A DNA stretch of 64,000 nt from Chalara sp. BL73 (GCA_918026815.1 CAKJVC010000140.1:1-64000); one strand, 5' to 3'. Positions 35,809 through 48,908 are shown, numbered from the stretch's first letter. The notes: a model not told the origin generated them from the sequence alone. Program-made: numbers and translations.

Positions 35809-36300
35809 TCAGTCTGCTGGCCAGCCCGACATGCCTACTGCTTCTTGCCCACATCTTCCATCTGTCTTTTCATTCTTGAGACTTTGTTTCTGATACCAAG
35901 CCCGGGCCGCTCCCAGCAGCCACGTACGGGCATGCCGGACTCCTTTCACTAACACCAAGATCCCAATCACAGGTGCTCCGATTTTGAATAGGTAGCCGTC
36001 AAATGCCACTCGTGAGTATTTCGCCTGGTACATGAATCCGTATGTGCAGAGGCCATGGGTTGCCTCAGTGATATACACGACGCCGGCATATGCGCTTAAG
36101 ATGATGGTTGGAAGTGGAATATGCGTCCATGCCAATGCCGTTGGTGGTGCCAGGATCTTGAATGGCGCAAAGGGGGAGCTCAACGCGCGGTGGGTGACCT
36201 AAAGTTTTTAGTGTATTGGTTAAGGCAGGACATTAGATGTTGCGAATTAATGTGTTGTGGTGGAGCTGGGGACCGAGAAGAAGTTGTAGAAGCGGGACAT
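35809..36300 (-). CDS. Small membrane protein, unrecognised
   Basis: The main exon (36198-35809) encodes FAPFKILAPPTALAWTHIPL, then TIILSAYAGVVYITEATHGL, YLFKIGAPVIGILVLVKGV and a basic C-terminal tail, with two likely membrane segments. A nine-codon first exon, MSRFYNFFS from the ATG at 36300, can be joined in frame, but its donor GTCCCC is not a consensus site; the acceptor ACTTTAG and a CTTAACC branch are good. The joined protein would be 138 residues. I do not recognise the family. The size and topology fit a small organellar or ER membrane protein. Confidence 0.5.
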
Positions 36301-36904
36301 GGCGGAAGGACTGAGGAGAAAATGGTTGCTGATGCTCTGGGATCTGAAGAATGCAAAGTTTGGAATTACTGTTGCAGCCAGGAGAGTATCTGGGATAATG
36401 AGATATGATGGGTAGCTTAAACTAAATGTAATTCTGGCGCGAAAGGATGGTATATATATGTAGGTATAGAACTAGAATGTATGGAGAAAGCAAATAGAGA
36501 CACTGGTTAGGATGGACTTTCACACCCTGACTGTACTTAGTCTTTTGATTCTAACGACATAATGGCAAATAACAATAGATATTTAAAGCTAAAATATCTC
36601 TCAGAATATGTTATGTCTGCAAAAGGGTACAATACCGTCGTAAAGCTGGTTGATGAGGTTATTTTAGACGTTGATCCACTTTCCCAACTGAGTAATTCAT
36701 TGAGACCTGCATGCCTACTCCACCTTTCTCTTCATTGTTAAACGCCGCCACAGGCTCAGACGGAGAAAGCAAACCAACGTGATTCAATCACCAAAATGTT
36801 GTGCTTCCATCCTTTCTTTTTTCTCAGCACTCGTTCGCCCTTTCTGGTGTTCTGTTCGAGGACCGCAACTCCCTCCCCTTCGTAACCCCAAACCTGCTCG
36901 TCAA
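36301..36904. other. Intergenic, no gene seen
   Basis: This is AT-rich sequence between the small membrane protein and the regulator relic. Confidence 0.5.
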
Positions 36905-38571
36905 ATGACATCCATCGAGCCACAACCAAGACAGAGAAGCAAAGCATGGAAGCAGTGCCGGCAACGACGAGTCAAGGTGAAGGCGCCCCCAAAAATTATT
37001 TTAATTATTGTGCTCATGAGGTGCTGCAGTGCGACCAGACACCCGTTTCCTGCAAACAATGAATTCGTTTCGGGTATGCATGCTCAGGTCCTTTGCAAGG
37101 AATCTTGGTCCTTGATATGACTGCAATATCAGCACGAAAATCGAGTTTGAGGAATCCTAGAAGAGCAAGCCAAGCTGCAAGATATCAAGAGCGTGCTGTA
37201 AATGACCATGAAGTTAGCCATGGAGATGGTGTTGACGATAGCCTTTAATGTAGCCCAACCCAGCCTCCTGGTCGGATCATTGCCGAATATCGCGGCTAAG
37301 GACTCTGATGGCTGTCAAACGAGGACCGAGAATGGCCATTCTGCCTTAGTCAGGGCTGGAGCAGGCCTGCAAACCCAGAATTGTGGTACCATTCGCCAAC
37401 CATCTATTCCAGAACTGTGGGATGATATGCTTGTCCAACAAATTCTTGGCGCTAGACATCGGTTTAAGATCAGATAATTCTATAGTACCGTGGCTTTTGG
37501 CCTTGCCCGATATCCTTGCCTCATCCAAATCCTGGCCACCAAATACGCCATTCGAGCAACTACAGTGACATTTTATGCTCGCTATAATCGTGATATGGTT
37601 GCCCATGAGAACTCCTAGAAATGGTACTTGGCACTACAAGGCCATCGAAAGTCTGTCGCTTGCATGATCTCTTATGCTGCAAAGGACCTGCAAGAATTGC
37701 CTTCAAAAGAGGGCCTCATTATCCCCATTCTACTTTGTCTTTTCGAAATTATCTCCTGCACAACTCCCGGTGGTTGCTTCCCTCACATTGTTGGATTGAG
37801 AAAATCGGTCGAACTGAGTGGAACTGAGAGATGTAGTGATAGATTAATCCATGATATTTTCCGAACTATAAGAGTCTCCATGGTAAAGCCAATTCTCAAC
37901 AACTTGCTCGATCAGGAAAATAAGTAATCCGTTGTTTCTAGGTATTCATTTCGCTCCTAGAGAACAAGCCAGTACTCTTTGCTTCCGAAGACTGGTGAAC
38001 AAGCCCATTTTCTAGGAGAGACAAACCGCCTTTACATCCGCTGGTTGATATCGCCCTTTGTGTGCCACTCATTCTGTCTGGAGCAGGAATTGGTGGTACG
38101 CTTGAGCAGGCTCTGACAAAACTTTCTGAGCGAGGGTGTGCCCACGGTACTGAGCGGAGGAAAACTCAGGAATTGCTTCAAGAACTCGGTGCCTGGTGGA
38201 ATAAATTCGAAGCTTTATAGATCGAAGGCGCTATGTAAATGGGGCCTTCATCGCACTCTGTCGGTTTTTCTAGTGCTAATTCAGCTAACCTCAGTGTCAC
38301 AAATCCATCTATGGCACTAACCGCGGCAGGATATTATGCTACCGCCGCAGTGATCTACTCTATCCTCCAGGGTTGCTCCTCCGATTATGCGGACAACAAG
38401 TATCATCGCGCTCGAATCGTATTTGACTGTGATGCCATCTTGAAAGTATCGGCCCATATGCAATCTTTTAGCCCAAAAGGCTTTCAGTTTACACGAAGCA
38501 CATTTCCTCTGGCTATGGTCTCTTTCTTGAGTCCAATTCAGGGCCAACGCCAGATAGAAAAAATAGGCTAG
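36905..38571 (+). pseudogene. Decayed Zn2Cys6 transcription factor
   Basis: The zinc-cluster region can still be read: MTSIEPQPRQRSKAWKQCRQ then RRVK, an intron (GTGAAG..CTGCAG), CDQTPVSCKQ, a TGA, and IRFGYACSG. Compared with the normal pattern, the first zinc Cys is Trp (TGG) and the Cys after CKQ is the TGA stop; each is one base from TGC. Later blocks match the C-terminal regulatory region of this family: CMISYAAKDLQELPSKEGLI then LLCLFEI, HPLVDIALCVPLILSGAGIG, LTKLSERGCAHG, GAWWNKFEAL and TFPLAMVSFLSPIQGQRQIE. These lie in several frames without clear introns. Loss of two zinc ligands would abolish DNA binding. Confidence 0.75.
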
Positions 38572-38980
38572 AGTTTTGGAGCACCAAAATGGGCCTAGCC
38601 GACATATGTCTGGCCTAGAAATTGGGTAGTCTTGCTTCCAAAGAATCAGCCAACATATGATTTGAGATCACGTGAGTAATAGTCCCCTTCCTGCAGCCCG
38701 AGAAAACTCGGAGTTTGAAACATTGGGGCTATTGATCCATATAATCATTAAATTCAGTGATTTTACCTCCAAGGAAAATTCAAAAGACAAAAGTCTAATG
38801 TGGGGTATTCATCCATTTAAGCGGAGCTACTCCCTCCGCCTCATGAGCTTTCAATATTCTGAAAGCTATTCAGGCATGTCGGCTGCCGGTCCCGTAATAG
38901 GATATATATAATATGAATTACCTTTGACCTAAATTATCGTACGTTGTCTCCTTCTCGGGCATTCCGCTAGACATTGCATT
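38572..38980. other. Upstream region of the CE3 esterase gene
   Basis: About 0.4 kb lies between the regulator relic and the esterase start. A TATATATA word lies near 38902-38910, some 70 bases before the ATG, a plausible TATA element. Confidence 0.4.
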
Positions 38981-40071
38981 ATGGTGAACGTAAAATTCTT
39001 GTCTATAGTTTCGCTCCTTGCATTTGCTATTCCCGTTTTATCTGTCACTGTTAGAATTAACCATCTTGGTGACAGCATTACAGGATCACCCGTAAGTTCT
39101 GATATGAAATTTTCTGGGCCATCGCTGACAGAGCCAGGGCTGTTGGCGCGCTTATCTCTGGCAAAAACTCCAAGCGGCAGGAATCACTAACACCAATTTT
39201 GTCGGAACTCTTACTGGCCAGTCATGTGGCTTTACCTTTGACGCTGAGCACGATGGCCACGGAGGGTTTCTCGCCACGGGAATTGTGTCCAACAATCAGC
39301 TTCCAGGCTGGCTCGCCGTCTCCAAGCCAGACGTGGTGACTATGATGCTTGGTACAAACGATGTCTGGAGCCATCTCGCCACCTCGACTATACTGCAAGC
39401 TTATACCACGCTTGTTGGGCAGATGCGCGCCCAGAATCCCAAGATGGTGGTAATAGTTGCACAGATCTTGCCGATGAATCCAAGTGGGTGTTCAGATTGC
39501 AACGCCGGCGTCATCGCCCTGAACGCGGCGATTCCTGCTTGGGCTGCCGGAAGTACGTATATCGGCCCTGATACCCTTGTCTCGAATATTGACGTGGGCA
39601 GTCACAACTACGCAGAGCCCAGTCACAGTCGTGAACCTGTATAACGGCTTCAGCACCGCCAGCGATACAGGCGATGGGGTCCATCCCAATGATGCCGGAA
39701 ACCAGAAGATCGCGACTACGTGGTTTGCGCCTCTCAGTGCTGTGATAAAGTCATTTGTAAGTCGCCACTCGTTCACATATTGCAGCATCGGGGCCTCCCT
39801 TCCGTCCTGACTTCGTGGACCTTTGAAATCGCTTACTTAAGAGAAGAAATAGGGCTCCTCAAGCTCCACAGTCACAGCCGCCCCGACAACAACGACCCGT
39901 GTTTCAAGCACAACAACTACGTCGGCCGCGGCAACCAGCACTGGTTGTTCGGGTGGAACTGTGCCATTATATGGCCAGTGTGGTGGTAATGGATATTCCG
40001 GATCCACCTCATGTCAAGGTTGCGCGAGGTGTGTCTACGTGAATGAGTGGTACAGTCAGTGCTTAACATGA
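38981..40071 (+). CDS. Secreted CE3-type acetyl xylan esterase with C-terminal CBM1
   Basis: Exons 38981-39091, 39138-39556, 39618-39756 and 39853-40071 code for 295 residues. A signal peptide, [17 protein letters not shown], precedes the SGNH-hydrolase domain. Its blocks are [18 protein letters not shown] (nucleophile Ser), [21 protein letters not shown] and [15 protein letters not shown] (catalytic Asp and His). A Ser/Thr-rich linker, [20 protein letters not shown], leads to a cellulose-binding CBM1: [18 protein letters not shown] to [12 protein letters not shown]3 enzymes remove acetyl groups from xylan outside the cell; the CBM1 directs the enzyme to plant cell walls. Apparent frame changes in the raw reading are all explained by introns with consensus borders; the gene is intact. 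This indicates a plant-biomass-degrading lifestyle. Confidence 0.92.
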
Positions 40072-40435
40072 GCAAAAATACCACGCACTTTAATAACCGC
40101 CATCATCATGGACATATTGCCTCTTCTCTGTGTGAATTCGTGTCTTTGAGCATAAGCCTGCCAGTCCAACATATCGCGTATGAACTTTCCACTCCATCGG
40201 AAAGGAGACCGAAAAACTCTTGTTTGCGAATTGGAATCTCGGACGTGGCCGCTCCTGAATTGAGCAGGCCTTGTAAAATCCATCCCAAATCCAAGCAACC
40301 CCTTGCGGGTTTGTGCACCCCCGCGGCTCATATGACACCGGTTTATCTCATCTTGTTAAATCGCGTGTTTATCCCGAGCACCAATGCTCGCCCTGGTACC
40401 TTCCCGTTCTTTCCAAAACCGTAGCGATTTTTGAT

Positions 40436-40477
<42 letters not shown>

Positions 40478-41330
40478 TTTCGTCAACCCCCTGATAGGAC
40501 GCAAAGTGCCCCAAATTTCATCTTTCCTCTCCTTCGACACGCATTTCCTGTACCGTCCCGAACGAATCATGATGTTTATAATAAGCGAGGCCGACCCCTT
40601 TTCAGCACTCGTCATGGACAAAACCAAACGCGAACCCTCGCCCCAAAGAGCGTGGGCCGAACAGGACAGAAGGTCGCGGAAACTGGGGAGGAGAAGGCGG
40701 AGGAGGCGAAGAACCCGTAGGTCAGGTATGCTAGGAAATCCGTAGCCGGGTTGGAGCATACAACGCGGGAGATGGATCGGCTTATGACCTTGGGCTCAAT
40801 GCCCATACTCCCAGCCGTCATTTCTGGCATTACTTTGTTGCTATATCAGTGATCAGTCCCTGACAAGTTGTTTGGTCACCATGCCAAAGTAAAATAATGT
40901 GACAAGATGAATATTATGTATGGATTATGCTATATAAACCAATTGGGTATCTACAACACGCTAATCAGATAAATCAACGATCGTAAACTATTAACATCAA
41001 TATCATGAATCTCATTATTCATGTCCTCTTGTGTCCCCGCTCCCATTTCCCCGGACCCAACCTATGCCCAAAAAAAAACAAAAAATAAGTTCAAATGTTG
41101 ATTAAATTAAATCGCGCTGCGAATACCCAGTCCAGTGGTTGAAGGTGTATGATGTTGATATGGTGGAGATGTGATGATGTTTATTTGGGTGAAATAATGA
41201 GGGCGTGAGCCCAGTGTGGTATCTTGCGCTATGCCATGCTTGGAGTGAATAGATCAAAACGCTGGAAATACAAAAAATGCCGAAGCCATTAATGCTGCGC
41301 TTGAGGTTTAGTTTGTGTCGTAGAGTGTAT
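40072..41330. other. Intergenic region with a T8A33 tract
   Basis: No gene can be supported. A minus-strand frame at 40830-40612 starts MPEMTAGSMGIEPKVISRSI and contains a hydrophobic stretch, but I cannot name it. T8 (40435-40442) runs directly into A33 (40443-40475). Confidence 0.4.
40435..40475. repeat. T8A33 homopolymer tract
   Basis: Eight T are followed by 33 A without interruption. It could be a poly-A tail relic of a retroposed transcript or a simple slippage tract; no target-site duplication was recognised. Confidence 0.85.
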
Positions 41331-44300
41331 TTATACACTATTCGTTCGTCGTCGTCCTTGAACTGGTTTCTGTGCATAAGCAACCACGAGCTTAAAGCTG
41401 CTGCTCCAAGTCTCACACTCCTTCAGTAACGCTGGATCTCGAAAAAGACTGCGCTCCTCTGTATAATCCGCAGCACGCGACTCGTAACAGCGCGTGTACC
41501 ACCATCTGCCAACACGTGCTACCATCTTCGTGATTCCCTCATCGGCGGCAGCACTTTCATCCTGCAACATGCTCGCGAGACTTCTTTCTTCAGCCGCAGG
41601 TACGTCTTTAGCAGGTACAGGACTCGCCACTGGTACACCAACATTACAGGTCTTAACATCCCGGAATCCGCGTTTACCGACAAGCTTAAGTACGGCATCA
41701 CTCGCGCTGCTGAGATTAATTGCTGGATCTGCGGTCTGCATTTGTATCTTTAGCGCACGAACGGCACGACGGGCACGAGTGCCCATATTCAGCATATCAA
41801 GGTCGAGGATTGCGAGTTCGAGGTAACCGCCAGGCTTGAGTACGCGTTTAGACTCGGCGATGATGTTGGCGTATGCCGGGTGCGCCATGGCGACTGGGAA
41901 CCGGAAGACGACAACGTGGAAGGTGGAAGAAGGGAATGGAAACTTTTGGAGGGGAGACGTATATTGGATTTGTCGGTGGTTTGGTGGGAGAGTGGGGCCA
42001 CCTGAAACACGTTGGGAATTGGAGAGAGGACGCGTGGAGGAGAGGTTGTAGAACGTAGCGGAGGGGTAGGTTTCGGAGGCATAGAAGGACCAGTCATCTA
42101 TAAATCATGAGCTTGGTATATTGAATGAAGAAGAAAACATACCATTGCCGAGACCATCAATCACAAGGATGGAGTGGCGTTTGGTCGATCCTTCCAGTTG
42201 CATAAGCTCCTCCCGTGCCGGACTGAAAAGAACATGCCCAAAGGTCAGCCACTTGCTGACAGTCATAGAACCTACGCGAAGATTGACCTGCGAGATAGAA
42301 GAATTATTTTCTTGCTCAGGAATGGCCACAAGACCCGAAGCGGATCGTGTATGACTGCTGGATCCATTCGACTTCCGTGAGCCTTGAGAAGTTCTTTGTG
42401 GCTTACGTGCTGAGTCACCTGGGGTTGAATTGTTCCGATCACCATAACCAGAGAAGAAATCTGTGAAAGACATAGGCGTGGTAGGCGTCGGCTCAGCTGC
42501 CAGGGCATCTCTCAGGACCTGTGTCATATCGGCGCTGTATACACTAGACGTGGTGAAGACCGATCTTTTGCTAGGGCTAGATGGTGCAGCAATGCTAGGC
42601 AGCGACGGCGAGTCCATGGCTATTGTAATGGGTACCTTGGATTTTCCTAGACGCCTGCTTTCATAACTCTCGTACTCAAAGGGGTTGCCGTGTGAGGACG
42701 TTGCAGATACTGGAACCGGACCTTCATTCCCCATCAGGTCGTCATACTCGTCCCAAACCTCGTCCTCCACAAGTGCGGCATTTGGTTGCGGAATAACAGC
42801 AACTGTGTCAAGATAGCTATTTCCACCCGAGCTGCTCGTAGCCTCAGAACCCTTCCTTGGAGAGAAAGCAAGGAAGTCCTTGTGGTTTGTTGATGCAGCA
42901 TCCGATTTGGAGTCAATGGACTGCTGTCGCAGCCCCAAGCCGATTGGTAAAGCATCGTTATGTGGCTCAGGAGTGGATGGCTTCGGCGGACTTGGACCAA
43001 CTGCGATGGATTCTTTGTCTAAAACAATTGGTGCTTGTAAAGGCTGAATCGTGCTGAGCCGGGCAAAAGGTCTGGAGAAAGATTTTGGGGATGTCGCTAC
43101 AGGGCGCGCGGAGATGACTTTAGGGATTCGACCAACTTGTGCCAAGCGACTGGGACGTACTGGTGCGATCTCTGCTGTGATTTTCAAGTCCATCGGCTGT
43201 ATTAAAGGATCTTTGATAACTTTGAGTGGAGCTGGCCGTGGTGGTGATGTGTTTTGAGCGATTGGTGACCCTCCCTGCTGTAGTTCGGGTGTCTGCATCG
43301 GCTCTGGTGACGAAAATATGATAGGTGACCTCTCAGGAAGTGAGACACCAGTCTCGATCATAGTGTTGAGATCATTTATGCGCCGCAGATTCTCCTTGTA
43401 TGCACCAAATTGTAACGCGTCAAGTTCTTCATTCGTAAGATCGACCACATCAGCATCACGCAAAATATCTTCAAGATTTACGTCCTCATTATCTTGCTGT
43501 TCGTCAGAAGAGTCGAGCAAAGCATAATGAGGAACTGCTTTCACAACTGGTCGTCCAACCTGAACTGGCAGCGCAGTCCCCACTTCTTCTTTGGCAGGCT
43601 GTGATCGATGAAAGATGTTCCACTTGCGCGGAGATTTTGGTCTCTTCTCAAGTTTTCTAGGCTTGGTGAGGTGGCCTTTTCGTCCGCGATTCAAATCTGC
43701 TAGCCTTTCCATCTGCGACTCATTCGATATGACACTCGAGTCCAGACTGTTAAGCGATGGTGACAGCCCCATACCTGGAATCTGGATAGGCTTTGGAAGA
43801 TTCAATGCCCCTGTCGAATTATTCATTCGCTGCATGGAACGACGGAAGGCTAATGAAGTCTTTCCGACAACCTCATCAGCGCTATCAGAAGGACGTCTAG
43901 TTTTTGGCATCGCGAGGGTTGAGGTCCTCCTTGCATCCTTCGGAAGTGCATCCTTAGGCAATGCGGATGGCCAAAGTGTAGTACGATTGGATTCATTGCT
44001 CAAATTAGTCCTCGAAGAACCTTTGGACTCTAAGCTTCGTCTCTCAACTATGAGGCTTGTATTGCTTTCGCTTCGAGATAATTCGGAACTGGCATTCCTA
44101 TTTTCGATGATCTCCCCTCCACCAGCTATAACCACTGGACTCATTCTTTCGCGCAGAAATGGATCGTTTGAGAGTGTATTAGCAATACTTTCCTGAGATG
44201 AATGGGCTCCGCTCAGGCTTCGATCTCGAGCTCTACTAGCACTGCCTGTGCTACTACTTCGGCCACGAGTGGCATATTTCCCATAACCTTCATGTCCAGT

Positions 44301-46022
44301 CCCAGCTGCGGGTCCCTTTCTGGAGGCCTTGTCTTTGGTATCGAGTGTTGAGATCTCCGGGGCTGTCTTTGTTCGTCGACCAAAGAGAGCAAATCTAGTT
44401 TTTGTATTGGTAACAATCGGACTTGGGGTTCGAGTCCCAGCAGGTCTTAAGGCCGGATGTAGTTCTTGAGGTGGCTTTAGATTCGGGATTATGCCTAGTC
44501 CTGCTGGGGCAGGAGTTCCCTCACGCTGAGTTGGCATCACTGGACTTGGAGAAGGATTACGCGATAAAAATTTAGAAGGTTGCTGAGCACTCATCAGTGG
44601 TGACGTACCCCTTGGAAGAGAACTTCGACGTCGATTATGAGAGAAGTTCAGTCCAGTCAAATTACTCTGAACTACGTTGATTGAATCTTGTGTCAAACTG
44701 GGAGTTCCTTCTCTGCTGGGTCGAACGGGAGGTAAATTTTGAGCAGGGGACTGCGTTTGTGAGGAGGCCATGGGAGGCTTCGAGGGGGACGAGTCGGAAC
44801 TAGGCATTCTCTTCGATTCAACTGAGGTTTTAGATTTCGTAGGTGAGTCTTCGATCGACCGTTCCTTCTTAAACTTTTGAGATGACTTTCTTGGCGGAGG
44901 GCTGGGCGGTAGAGGAGAAAGCCCTTTCTTTTTCCTCCCCTTTTCCTGCTCCTTCGTCTTTCCATCTGCCTTAACTGTTGAGTTTGACGATGATGAGTTA
45001 AGAGATTCACGAAGGGCCGGTAGTCCTTGTGTATCCACCGTAGGCACTTCGACTTCATTAGATAAACTTCCACCCCTTCTTCTTGTGACTGGAGGTCGAC
45101 TGTATGCGGGACTTCCTTGCTTTAATCGAGGAGTATTTGTCTTCAGCGGCGCCATGATTCCGGGGGATTGAGAAGACATGGATGTTGGAGTGGTGTCTCT
45201 ACTATAAGCGCCCGGGCCAGGTGACTCGGAAAATCGAGTCGATGGACTCGCGCTGTAACCACTTCCGCTGTACCCACTGTAACGATTGGTATTACTGCTG
45301 AGCCCATAAACTGGGGTCCCGGATGACCCTCCTGATGACAAGGGGGTTGCGAGGGGAAGATTCTGAGTGGAGAGCTTTGGGATCTCAGGATTTCTATTGA
45401 GATACTCCCGAGGCTGCTCCAGTCTGGGTCCATACCTATCAAGTTCTGGTATAATCCGAGGCGCTTCTTCATCTTTTAGAACTCTTGCACTCGGTCTTGT
45501 AAATATATCAGTATAGACATCGGCTGGTCTCATTGAAGACTCAGTACTCGGGCGTCTAGCGCTTGATGGCCGCATCCATTCGGCAGGAGATGTCGCGACT
45601 ATCTTTTCCATGCTTGGGATTGGAGGTGTATTATCCTTTAGTGCTTGCTTCGCGATCGAAGAGGGCTTTCTCCTCAAAACATTTCGAGATGATTTCCCTT
45701 TGAGTTCAGGCACTGGTCCTCCAGCTGTCACTGTTGTGGTCGTGGTTGCATTCCCAAAACCGAAGCCAGATTTTGGTTTTATTCCTGCAACAGGTTTCGT
45801 ACTGGGCGAAGGGTCTCGTATCCTGGGACGTGGTACCGTCTGATATGTCCTATCCACTGGAGTCTGGCCTCTTCTTGCTTCGGTCTGCCCATAGACTTGC
45901 ATGTTGCCCCTTTCCCTGCTCTGCGATCTGATCGTTGGAGCCATATATCCTCCTTGCCTTCTAGTTTTCCTCTGATCCTCTGTACGAATAGGCGGATCGG
46001 ACCCGGATTGATACGAAGCCAT
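41331..46022 (-). CDS. Large disordered protein with C-terminal SAM-dependent methyltransferase fold
   Basis: Exon 1 (46022-42143) and exon 2 (42097-41331) join across a 45-base intron (GTATGT..TTATAG) to give 1,548 residues. The first 1,200 or so are Ser/Pro/Arg-rich and probably disordered, starting MASYQSGSDPPIRTEDQRKT. A basic block, KGHLTKPRKLEKRPKSPRKW, lies near residue 790. The C-terminal part has SILVIDGLGNDDWSFYASET, an SAM-binding-like motif spanning the intron, then FPFPSSTFHVVVFRFPVAM and ESKRVLKPGGYLELAILDLD, the post-motif region of class I methyltransferases, and ends QKPVQGRRRTNSV. The glycine-poor motif I may bind SAM weakly or not at all. Its substrate is unknown. The conserved tail and long phosphorylatable region suggest a regulatory or scaffold role, which is inference. 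Confidence 0.85.
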
Positions 46023-48250
46023 TCTGTTTTCCTATATCCGCATCACCCTGGTGACCTGTATAATCTCCAATTGTTACGAGTTTTCGCGTTGTACAGTTGA
46101 CATTCCCGTAGTTATGTTGCACTGATGTTTCCTTATCATCAAGGCAAATATATCTTCCGAACCTGTTGTTAGCATGCAGAATGAAGTGGAAAGGAGATGA
46201 ACTTACTGTTGTTTTTGGTTGTACTGCTGTGTCCATGAGGACCTTTCTCTATTAGAGGAAGAGTAATTCAAAGCCGAGCTAGCCACCCTATTGCTGAAGA
46301 TGTGTACAGAGAGTATTAATTGTAGTGCGCGATACAGTCCGTGAGGATCGATAAGTGTATATGAAACGGTAAACAATAACCTCCAGGGTATGCCGAAGTA
46401 ATGAAAGCTTGCAGTGAGAATTAGACGATGACAGTGCAATTAGGTTTCGATATCGATAAACGAAGAGAGCAAAAGAGGAAGAGGGTGTGTGGGAACGGGA
46501 AGTATATGGGATGCCCTTGTCTCCAGGGATGGTGGTGGAAGCGTGGTGGATGGTCGAGGATCAAATGTGGGGATTGTTGGGCAGTTGTGGAGGGGTGAAG
46601 TTGGTGGGTAAACGAAGACGGCGCTTGTTCCTTTGGCTCCTTGAACGGCCAGCCTCAATTCTCAACTAGGAATATAAGGGTAAGCTTATCGACAAATGGA
46701 CAAGATTGGTGTGGATGGTGACATGGAATGGGAATCAGGAAGCAGGAGAGGCGCACATATTACAGAGAATGGCGTTCAGGTCAAGTACCGGAACTACCAC
46801 TTGAGATCGTCACTCAGAACCCGGCTGCTTGCCTTGTGGCGTTGAGCAACATCTCCAGCACATGTGAGGTGCAACGCGTAGTCCGGTCCAGTCAGGTGGC
46901 TAAAATCCTCCAAAATTTTAGACTGGAATAGAAGCCGTTGCAGAAATAGAAGAAAAGCTCGTCATGTTGCGTTGTACGCCTAGCATACGGGATAGCGCAA
47001 TGTAGTCAAAGGCAAGAAGCAAAACCAAAAAAAAAGCAAGCAAAAAGACCCATTTCCCTTACAGAAGACATCTGTTGACTGCGCCCATCTGCATAATACC
47101 ATGCTGACTATTGCATAGTACTACTGCAAGGTGGCATGTATCTCGAGACCCTATAAGATGCAGAAGCATTGCTCTCAAGTCGTTCATTCGTTGGAGCGGT
47201 GAGGTTGATTGAGGCATAATCCGGGCCAACAATCTGGACGGTGGACGTTGAAAAGAAGTGGGAGCCTGTGGAGGCCCTGTGGCTACAGTGGGATTAGGCG
47301 ATAGGATACTAGGGATAGTGTAGCCATTTAGGCGCCGTACTATCATTCGCAGGCACTGAAAGCCCACAGTTTTGCATCGGCTTTAGGGGCGTCTATTTCA
47401 GGATGATCGACCCGTCGCCAAGTGCTGCGTCTAATGTCAGGTGCTGGTCATTGGGTCTGTGGCCGATCGTATCGGTGGAAGCTGCGTCTGTTCCATCGCT
47501 CAACCCCGAGTTGGAATTCGGTCAGCTTTCAGCGATACCTGGTACCTTTGCATTGCACCAACATATACAGAAACCTCGAGTTTTCCCGGCCTCGACGATT
47601 GAGATATCTGGACCGCCTCTAGTGGTGCCTAGCGGGCCGTCTCGTTGCTCACGTTAGACTTCCCGGCCCTACCCCCAAAATAAGAAGACCAGTGTCCAGG
47701 AACGCAAACTCTAGACCTGTCAAAGTGGGCGGACGGGGCCGTGAACTCAACCAACAAAAGCCAAGTATCCTCAGACAATATCTGACAAGAAAAAAGCTGT
47801 GGGGATGTCTCCGTAACTTCTGTTGCCATTCGAGCAGATTTGCCTCAAGATTCAATCAGGATTCATGGGGTCCTTTCAAGCTAGACCCGATCCTCCATTT
47901 GATTGGCCACCGCCCGAAAATTCTCGTCCAATGGTTCGGTAACCAATTTTTTATCAGCGTCTCGCGATGATGCCCCTGAACCCCCTTATGAATGAGGTGA
48001 CCCTCGCGATTACATTCATTGTGTATAGGAGGTCGTTCATCACACCAATGACTCAGAAATGCGGTATCAACCTCGAGCAACCTGACTTTGTGATAGCCAT
48101 CGGAGGACTAGCCACTTTTCGGTAAATCATACCCCTTGCGGTCATAACCAACCAGACATTACCAAAGTCTTCAAACCTTCCAAGGCTATACCAAACTTCA
48201 GCTATGAAAATCCTGAAAAATTCTCTGTCTCCTTCGCTTTCCGGCCAATA

Positions 48251-48592
48251 TCAGGACTTCGTCGCCTCAGCCTCACGCGAAAATACCAAGACCACTGTGC
48301 CAGTCCAGCTGAAGCGCGCATAAGCGAGAGGCGCGATCGACCGGGGTTCTGTATTTGTTGGCAGGCGAGATCTCGGATCTGAACAATAAACCACATTGTG
48401 GCGTAGTCTGTGCATTTCAACGCCACATCGCCCACGCATGTGAATCTCGGTTTTCAACCATTTGATGCGCTGGCAGGCGAATTCCATAGTTGCCTCATCA
48501 GTGTCGGTCCCCTTGACGCACTTCTCCCAAAACCTTGTAATAACTGAATCTTGAAAATTCACTCCAATTTTGAGATTGTGGCACCAGCCCAC
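48251..48592 (-). other. Protein-like open fragment, unassigned
   Basis: The 113-codon frame contains DEATMEFACQRIKWLKTEIH and RLRHNVVYCSDPRSR. It has no clear start or splice signals. It may be part of a decayed gene; I do not recognise the family. Confidence 0.25.
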
Positions 48593-48908
48593 TTCTCGAA
48601 ATTCTTGACAACATCATTCGTGGAAAGTGCACAGAAAGTCTAAGCGACTCCACAAGCCCGTTTTCACATACCTGGGGTGCTAGAGCCTCTCATTCGTCAA
48701 CGGTCAGCCAACAAGAACGTTTGTAAAGAAGAGCTAACGCATGTGGCTGCCGCGGAACATTCAGTCTCGAATTTGTCGGGCCCATTTCAGTAACGTGACG
48801 GCGAAGTGGTGTCGATACCCTGTTCATTTATCTTCTTTCCATACGCGTATCATGAGCCAGGGATACCAGATCTCGATGTAATAGGTAGGTGTAATAAAGT
48901 TCTTATCC

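Noticed and set aside
40343..40759. Minus-strand frame containing a poly-Phe run
   Set aside because: The run is the translation of the A33 tract; not a credible protein.
43615..44196. 193-codon plus-strand frame
   Set aside because: Shadow of the 1,548-residue minus-strand gene.
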